Shown here: positions 58,411 to 64,000 of the stretch, one piece after another
How positions within the stretch are numbered: position 1 is the stretch's first letter
Layout: each line of letters opens with the position of its first letter
NCBI RefSeq assembly: GCF_018129025.1
Contig: NZ_JAAEDI010000004.1
Location: forward strand, 62,001 to 126,000
Source of the DNA: Neoroseomonas terrae
Lineage (GTDB): Bacteria > Pseudomonadota > Alphaproteobacteria > Acetobacterales > Acetobacteraceae
Reading direction: 5' to 3'
Length of the DNA stretch: 64,000 nt
Position numbers and translations under genes: made by a program
Notes under the pieces: model-generated
What the model was told of the DNA's origin: nothing
The model's input: only the letters and a program-made list of their open reading frames with translations
Databases searched by the model: none

Positions 58411-59318
58411 CAGAAGCCGATCCGGATGCCGTCGGGCGTGAAGGTCGCGCTCGCGCGACGGGCGGAGTGGCACTGGATGTTCACAGCGACGGGGTTCATC
58501 GTGATGTGGGTCGCCGCCGTCTCGACATGCACGGCGAAGGCGGTGGAATCGCCCCCCAGCCCCTGCGGCCCGATACCGAGGGCATTCACCGCATCCGAAA
58601 GTTCCTGTTCCAACCGTTCGCCTTCCTTGTCCGCGCAGCGCGACCCGAGCGGGCGCGTCGCCGCGATCTTCGCGAGATGCATGCAGAGATCCGAGGTCCC
58701 GCCCACGCCCACGCCGACGATGGTCGGCGGGCAGACCTTCCCGCCGGCCTGGATCACCCGGTCCACCACGAAGCGCTTCACCGCCGCGACGCCATCCGCC
58801 GGGATCAGCATCTGCAGGAAGGATCCGTTTTCCGAACCGCTGCCCTTCGGAATCATCTCGATGCGGAGCTCGCGCTCCGCATCGGTGAAGTCGATGTTGA
58901 TGACGGGCACGCGCTCGCCGCAGGAGGTGTGCTCGTTCTGGCGGGTGATGGGATGCACGACCGAGGAACGCAGCGGATGCTCGCGCGTTGCCCGCGCCGT
59001 GCCGGCAGCGATGGCCTGCTTCAGCGCCCAGCCATCCACCTGCACGTTGCGGCCGACGAACACGTTGAAGATCGGGATGCCCGTGTCCTGGCATAGGAGA
59101 TTATCCATCCGTTCCGCGACACCGATGTTCTCGATCATGGTGGCGAGGATGGTCTTGGCCGTCGCGTCGGTCTCGGAACCGTCCAGGCGCGCGAAGCCGG
59201 CCTTGATGTCGTCGGGCAGGATCTTGCAGGCGCGGATGTAGAGCAGCTTCGCCGCTTCCTCGATGGCCTCCGGTTCGACCCGCAGTGGTTCCACACCGGG
59301 CTTCGTCATCAGCGTCAT
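58410..59318 (-). CDS. Fumarate hydratase class I, alpha subunit
   Basis: This Fe-S subunit of a two-subunit class I hydro-lyase has 302 residues. The [4Fe-4S] cysteines expected of the family are present: C76 in LLCQDTGIP, C196 in GKVCPPTIVGVG and C283 in NIQCHSARRAS. GSGSENGSFLQML and GPQGLGGDSTAFAVHVE are also conserved. It hydrates fumarate to malate or dehydrates a related hydroxy acid. An ATG at 59309 is an alternative start. It follows the TauE gene by 21 nt and precedes the GNAT gene with a 1-nt overlap. Confidence 0.9.
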   Translation of the reverse strand: MTLMTKPGVEPLRVEPEAIEEAAKLLYIRACKILPDDIKAGFARLDGSETDATAKTILATMIENIGVAERMDNLLCQDTGIPIFNVFVGRNVQVDGWALKQAIAAGTARATREHPLRSSVVHPITRQNEHTSCGERVPVINIDFTDAERELRIEMIPKGSGSENGSFLQMLIPADGVAAVKRFVVDRVIQAGGKVCPPTIVGVGVGGTSDLCMHLAKIAATRPLGSRCADKEGERLEQELSDAVNALGIGPQGLGGDSTAFAVHVETAATHITMNPVAVNIQCHSARRASATFTPDGIRIGF

Positions 59319-59339
59319 GGCGCCGTTCCTCCCTTCCGA

Positions 59340-60071
59340 TCAGATCAGCAGCGAAACTCCAGACACGAACAGCAGCACCAGCAGGACGATGCGGAAGCCC
59401 TGCGCCGGCAGTCTGACATAGGCACGCAGGCCGAGCACGGTACCCAACACCAGCGCCGGGACGGCGGCGGCGGTCAGCACAAGGGCGTCGGCCGTGAAGA
59501 AACCGCCGAAGGCCAGGCCAACGGCCGTGATGGCTTGCATGAAGACGATGAAGGGCTGCATGAAGGCCCGCGCGCGGTCCTTCGGCCAGCCCTGGATGTC
59601 CGCCCACATGGCCGGCAACGCGCCGACGAAGCCGCCGATGCCGCCCAATATGCCGCTCGCGAAGCCGACCGCGGCATCGGCGCCGCGACCGCCGCCGACC
59701 TGCGGCGGGGGCAGGCGCAGCGCTATGCGAGCGAGCATGTAGCCCGCATAGACCACCAGCAGGAGCCCGACACCCGCGACGATGGCCGGTGCCGGCCCCT
59801 TCGCCAGCACCAGCAGCCCGACCGGCAGGCCGAGCAGCGCGACGCCGAGAAAGAAGCGCAGCCGCGGCCATTCGATGTGCTTCCACAGCGGCGGCAGGGC
59901 CATTGACTGCGCCATCAGGCTGCCGAGCACCAGCACCGGCGCCGTGATGGAAGGCGGCACGACATGCAGCAGGATGCCGGCTGCGACAAGGACGAAGGCG
60001 AAGCCGGCCATGCCGGCGCAGAAGGCGGCGACGAAACAGGCGCCTGCCACGACACTCGCTTCAAACCACAT
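59340..60071 (-). CDS. TauE/SafE-family permease
   Basis: This integral membrane protein (243 residues, about seven or eight helices) is of the TauE/SafE family, linked to export or import of sulfur oxyanions and small organic acids. Typical elements are the duplicated Gly-rich halves (FCAGMAGFAFVLVAAGILL; GFASGILGGIGGFVGALPAM) with Pro-rich turns. The start at 60071 lies 11 nt inside the upstream anchor gene. Its place between the SDH anchor and fumarase genes suggests it carries the dicarboxylate substrate or product. Confidence 0.85.
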   Translation of the reverse strand: MWFEASVVAGACFVAAFCAGMAGFAFVLVAAGILLHVVPPSITAPVLVLGSLMAQSMALPPLWKHIEWPRLRFFLGVALLGLPVGLLVLAKGPAPAIVAGVGLLLVVYAGYMLARIALRLPPPQVGGGRGADAAVGFASGILGGIGGFVGALPAMWADIQGWPKDRARAFMQPFIVFMQAITAVGLAFGGFFTADALVLTAAAVPALVLGTVLGLRAYVRLPAQGFRIVLLVLLFVSGVSLLI

Positions 60072-60402
60072 TGAACAGGAATACCAACCCCACCAGCAGG
60101 GCGACGCCAGCCGAGGCCGCCACCATGTCCTTCTGCCGCGCCCGCCAGCCGAGGAATTCCAGCGCGAGCACGCGCAGCCCGCCCGCGAGATGCGCGGCGA
60201 GCAGCACGACGAGCACGGTCTCGCCGGCCTTGGCAAGCGGGTTGTCCGTCCAGCGCAGCAGCCCCTCCAGCCGCGCCTCGCCCTGGATGGCGCTGCCGAG
60301 GGCCCAGAAATGGACTGGCAGGAACAGCGCGAGCAGCAGGCCCGAGACGCGGTGCACCACGAAGGCGAGGTAGGTGGGGTGGGAGCGCGGCCGGAGATCC
60401 AT
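60061..60402 (-). CDS. Succinate dehydrogenase cytochrome b-type anchor (SdhC-like)
   Basis: This 113-residue membrane anchor with three helices holds the flavoprotein and Fe-S subunits on the membrane and may bind haem b and quinone. The SdhC signature SHPTYLAFVVHRVSGLLL (H17) and a second His at position 71 (LLAAHLAGGLRVLALEF) are visible. The ATG at 60402 overlaps the stop of the preceding anchor gene by one nt (TGATG). Confidence 0.85.
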   Translation of the reverse strand: MDLRPRSHPTYLAFVVHRVSGLLLALFLPVHFWALGSAIQGEARLEGLLRWTDNPLAKAGETVLVVLLAAHLAGGLRVLALEFLGWRARQKDMVAASAGVALLVGLVFLFNVV

Positions 60403-60770
60403 CACGCATAGAGCCCGATCGCGGCGCGGATGCCGAAGACGGCTGTCGCAAGCCCGATCGCGAGCCAGGCGAGATCGGCGGCGCGGCCGCGCAGGCCGAT
60501 CGTCTCGGCAGCGATGTTGCGCAGGCCGATCGCTCCATGCAGCCCGGCCGCGAGCGCGAATACAACGTAGAAGGCTAGCCAGGCCTCGTTGCCGCGCGTG
60601 CGCCCCAGGATTTCTGCCGCCGACAGCCCGCCGCGCACAGCGCCGATGATCATCACGAGATGCACGACGACCGCGATGGCCAGCACCATCGCGGTTACGC
60701 GCTGTGCCACCCACAGATGCGTCTGCTGGCGCGCAGCACGCGCCGCGCCTCCTGCTGAAGCCGCGCTCAT
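60402..60770 (-). CDS. SDH hydrophobic membrane anchor (SdhD/FrdD-like)
   Basis: This 122-residue protein has three membrane helices (VAQRVTAMVLAIAVVVHLVMII; AWLAFYVVFALAAGLHGAIG; ADLAWLAIGLATAVFGI). The two His within helices 1 and 2 are placed as haem or quinone ligands of SDH anchors. It is the second anchor of the complex. It overlaps the Fe-S subunit gene by ATGA and the SdhC-like gene by TGATG, which fixes both ends. Confidence 0.8.
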   Translation of the reverse strand: MSAASAGGAARAARQQTHLWVAQRVTAMVLAIAVVVHLVMIIGAVRGGLSAAEILGRTRGNEAWLAFYVVFALAAGLHGAIGLRNIAAETIGLRGRAADLAWLAIGLATAVFGIRAAIGLYA

Positions 60771-61504
60771 CGCCGCCCCAGCAGCGTGTCCCAGAACAGC
60801 GTCCGCTTCAGCCCGGCGATCGCCAAGGACGGGTCGAGGTTCTTCGGGCAGCGTTCCGTGCAGGATTGCGTCGAGTGGCAGGAATGGCAGCCGGCATCGC
60901 CCGCGACCGCGTCCAGCCGGTCCCGCCGCGCACCGTCGCGCACGTCGTTCACCAGCGTCCAGGCGCGGTTCAGCGCGGCGGGACCGAGATAGTCGCCATT
61001 CCACGCGACCACGTCGCAGCTTGAATAGCAGACGGCGCAGCCGATGCATTCGATGCCGGCATCGGCCTGGCGGCGCTGCTTCGAGGCCGGCGGCACGATG
61101 GCGAAATCATCGGGCACGGCGCCTTCCTCCGCCTCCTTCGGCTGGAAGGTGCCGCGGGCGCGCGACCATTTGTCGAAGAAGGGTGCGAGGTCGGCGACGA
61201 GGTCGCGGATCACCGGCAGGTTGCCGAGCGGCCGCAGTTCCAGCGCGCCACCCGCGCCCACCACCTTCCGCACATGCGTCCTGCAGGTCCAGCGCGCGCG
61301 ACCGTTCACCGTCATGGCGCAGGACCCGCACATGCCGACACGGCAGGCAAAGCGGTAGGCGAGGGAAGGGTCGAGCTCCCGCTGGATGTAGGTCACGACA
61401 TCGAGCACGGTCTGGTTCTCGCGCGCTGGCACGTCGAAGCGGGCGAAATGCCCCTGCTCGCCGCCGCGCCATACGCTGACCGTCAGGCTGGCCGCTGAGG
61501 CCAT
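60767..61504 (-). CDS. SDH/FRD iron-sulfur subunit
   Basis: This 245-residue electron-transfer subunit has all three clusters of the SdhB/FrdB family. The [2Fe-2S] site is C54, C59, C62 and C74 (ACRVGMCGSC). The [4Fe-4S] site is C153, C156, C159 and C163 (CIGCAVCYSSC). The third centre is in CHSCHSTQSCTERCPKNLDP (206-225). It connects the flavoprotein 3.6 kb downstream with the quinone site of the anchors. GGGAGGAA precedes the ATG at 61504. It is the first gene of the nine-gene chain. Confidence 0.9.
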   Translation of the reverse strand: MASAASLTVSVWRGGEQGHFARFDVPARENQTVLDVVTYIQRELDPSLAYRFACRVGMCGSCAMTVNGRARWTCRTHVRKVVGAGGALELRPLGNLPVIRDLVADLAPFFDKWSRARGTFQPKEAEEGAVPDDFAIVPPASKQRRQADAGIECIGCAVCYSSCDVVAWNGDYLGPAALNRAWTLVNDVRDGARRDRLDAVAGDAGCHSCHSTQSCTERCPKNLDPSLAIAGLKRTLFWDTLLGRR

Positions 61505-61540
61505 GCGCTCGTTCCTCCCGTTGCGACGAGACTGACCCTC

Positions 61541-61559
61541 GCTGGACAGCCTGTCCAGC
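61541..61559. promoter_or_regulatory. 8+8 palindrome in a divergent promoter
   Basis: GCTGGACA (61541-61548) and TGTCCAGC (61552-61559) form a perfect dyad with a 3-nt centre. It lies in the 91-bp gap between the SDH-type operon (-) and the ThDP-enzyme gene (+). A regulator dimer bound here could control both. Confidence 0.5.
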
Positions 61560-61595
61560 CCGTGGCGTGCTGCCGAGCCAGACGGGAGGATGACG

Positions 61596-63224
61596 ATGAA
61601 CGGAACGATGCGCGGCGCGGAGCTGCTGGTGCGTGCCCTGAAGCAGGCAGGCGTCAGCCGCATCTTCAGCCTGTCCGGCAACCACATCATGCCGGTCTAT
61701 GATGCCCTATTCGGCTCTGGCATCGAGATCATCCATACCAGGCACGAGGCGGCCGCCGTCCATATGGCCGATGCCTGGGCACGGCTGACCGGCGAATGCG
61801 GCGTTGTGCTCGTCACCGGCGGGCAGGGGCACACCAATGCCGTCGCTGCCCTGCCGACGGCGCAGGCCGGCGAGGTGCCGGTACTTCTGCTGTCGGGCCA
61901 TGCGCCGCTCGGCGAGCTCGGGCTTGGCGCGTTCCAGGAACTGGAGCAGGCGCGCATGGCCGAGCCGCTGTGCAAGGCGTCGCTGACGGCGTCCTCGCCG
62001 GACACGATTGCGCGCGATGTCGCGCGGGCCATGCACATCGCCCGGTCCGGACGGCCGGGGCCCGTGCATCTGTCGCTGCCGACGGACGTGCTGGAGGCCC
62101 CCTCGGCCGCGCCGGACCTGCCGGACGCCGCTGCCTTCGCGCCGCGGTCCATGCCGCTGTCGGCGGAGGCCGCGGCCTCGATCGCCGCCCTCATCGCCGG
62201 GGCCGAGCGGCCGGTGATGGTCGTGCCGCCGGCCATGTGCACGCCAGCCGGGCGGCGGGCGACTGCGGCGCTTTCGGCCGCCGCCGCCCTGCCGGTCGTG
62301 CCGATGGAAAGTCCGCGGGGCCTCGGCGATCCGTCGCTCGGGGCCTATGCGCAAGCTTTGGCGGAGGCCGATCTTGTCGTGCTGCTCGGCAAGGCGCTGG
62401 ATTTCACGCTGCGCTTCGGCCGCGCGCCGGCGATCGCGGCCGATGCCCGCTTCGTGGTGGTGGACCCGGACGAGGCGCTGCTGGCGCGCGCCGCGAGCGC
62501 GTTGGGTGACCGGATCGCCGTCGCCGCGCTGGCAGGCCCGGCAGAAGCGGTGGCGGCGTTGACGGAGGCCGTCGCGCCGCATCCCGGCCGCACGTGGGTT
62601 GAACGCCTGGCCGGGCACCTTGCCTTCCGCCCTGCCGAATGGGCCGCAATGGCCAACGCGCCGGGCGGGCCGATCCATCCCGCGACGCTGTGCCAGGCGC
62701 TGCGCCCCTTCCTCGATGCGCCGGATGCCGTGCTGGTCAGCGATGGCGGCGAGATCGGGCAGTGGGCGCAAGCAATCCTCCAGGCGCCGGCACGGCTGAT
62801 CAACGGCGTGGCTGGGGCGATCGGCCCCTCCATTCCCTTTGCCCTGGCGGCGCGCTCTGCGCGGCCCACCGGCCGCATCCTGGCAGTGCTGGGGGACGGC
62901 ACCTTCGGCTTCCATATGGCCGAGTTCGATACAGCAGTGCGCCACGGCCTGCCCTTCGTCGCCGTGGTCGGCAACGACGCGCGGTGGAATGCGGAGCACC
63001 AGATCCAGCTCCGCACCTACGGCGCGGCGCGGGCGCACGGGTGCGAGCTGGCCCCAGGTACGCGCTACGACCTCGCGGTCTCGGCGCTCGGTGGGCATGG
63101 GGAGTTCGTGACGCAGGCCGCTGACATCGCCCCGGCGGTGGAGCGCGCCTTCGCCAGCGGCAAGCCGGCCTGTGTCAATGTCCTCATCGCCGGGCAGGCA
63201 GCACCCTCGGTTCGCATGGGATGA
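61596..63224 (+). CDS. Thiamine-diphosphate enzyme (acetolactate synthase-like)
   Basis: This 542-residue enzyme has the three ThDP-enzyme domains. The N-terminal one carries the catalytic Glu51 (HTRHEAAAVHMADAWAR), the middle one is Rossmann-like, and the C-terminal one has GDGTFGFHMAEFDTAV and VVGNDARWN, which bind Mg-ThDP. The closest types are acetolactate synthase large subunits and related decarboxylases or carboligases. Absence of a small regulatory subunit gene suggests a catabolic role. The ATG at 61596 has GGGAGGA 6 nt upstream and is preferred over that at 61590. It diverges from the SDH/fumarase chain. Confidence 0.87.
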   Translation: MNGTMRGAELLVRALKQAGVSRIFSLSGNHIMPVYDALFGSGIEIIHTRHEAAAVHMADAWARLTGECGVVLVTGGQGHTNAVAALPTAQAGEVPVLLLSGHAPLGELGLGAFQELEQARMAEPLCKASLTASSPDTIARDVARAMHIARSGRPGPVHLSLPTDVLEAPSAAPDLPDAAAFAPRSMPLSAEAAASIAALIAGAERPVMVVPPAMCTPAGRRATAALSAAAALPVVPMESPRGLGDPSLGAYAQALAEADLVVLLGKALDFTLRFGRAPAIAADARFVVVDPDEALLARAASALGDRIAVAALAGPAEAVAALTEAVAPHPGRTWVERLAGHLAFRPAEWAAMANAPGGPIHPATLCQALRPFLDAPDAVLVSDGGEIGQWAQAILQAPARLINGVAGAIGPSIPFALAARSARPTGRILAVLGDGTFGFHMAEFDTAVRHGLPFVAVVGNDARWNAEHQIQLRTYGAARAHGCELAPGTRYDLAVSALGGHGEFVTQAADIAPAVERAFASGKPACVNVLIAGQAAPSVRMG

Positions 63225-63415
63225 TCGGGCATGGAATATACTGAATTCAGAAGTAAATAATACTCGACTACGCAGATGGTCGGTCGAAGGACGCAGTATA
63301 GGGATTTGATTTTGACTGAGCCTTAATATCGCCACATTGCGTTCTTCTAGCCCTGACTGTCACTGGGGGTGGGCAGAGGTTTGATCTTTCTGTCGGTTTG
63401 TGGTCGATGGCGACC

Positions 63416-64000
63416 ATGACGACCGCGAATGCATTGCCGGCCACCCCCAGCCGGCGACATCGAGCGGCCCCCCTGTGCCTCCTGGCGCGGGGCGCCCATC
63501 ACCTCAGAACCAGGTTGCACCGGCTGCGGAACGCCCGCCGGACCCGCTTGCTGCTTTCCCCGCTCTGGACGACCGCGCTGGTCGGCACGATGGCGATGTC
63601 CGCCTGTGCCCAGGCGGAGTTGCCGCCACAGCCGGTCGCCGCGGTCGAACCCGCGGCGACGCCGCGCGAGGACCTCTCGCCGCGCGCCGCCTGCCTCGAC
63701 GCCGCCCGCGAGGCGGAGCGCGAGCACAACCTGCCCGAGGGGCTGCTGGTCGGAATCGCGCTGAACGAGAGCGGGCTGCACGCCCATGCGCTGAGCATTG
63801 GCGGCCGCGCATTCTATCCCGAGAAGAAGGAAGAGGCCCTGCGCCTGATCCGCGCCGCCGGCGGCCGCGCGATGGTCGGCTGCCTGCAGGTGAACTACGC
63901 GGTGCATGCGCGCGGCGGGCAGGACTGGCCGCTCGACCCGTATAGGGCCGCGGAATGGGCGGCGAACTACCTGCTCCAGCACTACGAGACCTATGGCGAC
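63416..64000 (+). CDS. Lytic transglycosylase-like protein, truncated by window end
   Basis: The 195 codons present encode a protein with a long Arg-rich N-terminus, a hydrophobic segment ending in VGTMAMSACAQA (secretion signal, possibly a lipobox at the Cys) and then a lysozyme-like SLT domain. The catalytic Glu is in VGIALNESGL, followed by MVGCLQVNY in place of the usual GLMQI motif and AAEWAANYLLQHY. It would cleave peptidoglycan in the periplasm. The true start may be further downstream. The 191-bp gap before it is AT-rich and probably holds its promoter. Confidence 0.78.
   Translation, partial: MTTANALPATPSRRHRAAPLCLLARGAHHLRTRLHRLRNARRTRLLLSPLWTTALVGTMAMSACAQAELPPQPVAAVEPAATPREDLSPRAACLDAAREAEREHNLPEGLLVGIALNESGLHAHALSIGGRAFYPEKKEEALRLIRAAGGRAMVGCLQVNYAVHARGGQDWPLDPYRAAEWAANYLLQHYETYGD

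Noticed and set aside
63225-63415. AT-rich gap before the transglycosylase as a second island edge
   Set aside because: Only about 190 bp are AT-rich and the flanking genes have host-like composition; a promoter region explains it.
1-64000. CRISPR arrays, tRNA and rRNA genes
   Set aside because: Looked for regularly spaced direct repeats, the TTCGANNC-type T-loop with flanking stems, and rRNA core sequences; none was seen.

Overview
The window looks like chromosomal DNA from a very GC-rich alphaproteobacterium, most likely an Acetobacteraceae of the Roseomonas type. The grounds are strong G/C bias at third codon positions, a DUF1244 gene next to a GapR (DUF2312) gene, a transhydrogenase with split alpha subunits (pntAA, pntAB, pntB), and two Bug-type solute-binding proteins. 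This placement is inferred from gene content; no rRNA or tRNA gene was seen. About 60 protein genes fill most of the window, many joined by ATGA, GTGA or TGATG overlaps.

Layout. 0.1-7 kb: glcF, a TPR protein, Ada, an operon of mgtC-like, lipid-kinase and inositol-phosphatase genes, a CinA-C protein and a YciE-like ferritin fold. 7.2-9.4 kb: an accessory island with a lone transposase-like gene and an AT-rich two-domain nucleotidyltransferase gene. 9.7-14.5 kb: a VOC protein, pyruvate kinase carrying an N-terminal HTH, glycerate 2-kinase, DUF1244 and GapR. 14.6-22.3 kb: a catabolic module (Bug receptor, GntR regulator, MmgE/PrpD, enoyl-CoA hydratase, ADP-forming acyl-CoA synthetase, acyl-CoA dehydrogenase) with the same operator-like sequence in both divergent promoter gaps. 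22.3-32.6 kb: a sulfur block: cysteine synthase and divergent Rrf2 regulator, then a candidate cysteine-codon leader peptide ahead of SfnB-like, Bug, SsuD-like, metN, metI, metQ, metQ and an FAD/NAD(P) protein.

32.6-41.4 kb: a ClC antiporter, then the histidine utilisation genes hutC-hutF diverging from hutI-hutH-hutU, with a 20-bp perfect palindrome between them and a MITE-like inverted-repeat element inserted between hutH and hutU. The encoded route is histidine to urocanate to imidazolonepropionate to formiminoglutamate to formylglutamate; hutG is not in the window. 41.4-51.4 kb: CoA-transferase, acyl-CoA ligase, oligoendopeptidase F, an ABC1 kinase and pntAA-pntAB-pntB. 51.5-55.3 kb: an orphan peptide-binding protein and the chromate pair chrB-chrA.

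55.4-61.5 kb: an unusual minus-strand chain of nine linked genes encoding an SDH/FRD-type complex (Fe-S protein, two membrane anchors, flavoprotein), a two-subunit class I fumarase whose genes are split by a GNAT gene, a TauE permease and a 54-residue small protein. A ThDP enzyme is divergent from it. The window ends inside a lytic transglycosylase-like gene.

The best leads for new biology are the cysteine leader/attenuator at 24.16 kb, the AT-rich nucleotidyltransferase at 7.7-9.3 kb, the HTH-pyruvate kinase fusion, and the 54-aa gene in the fumarase/SDH chain.
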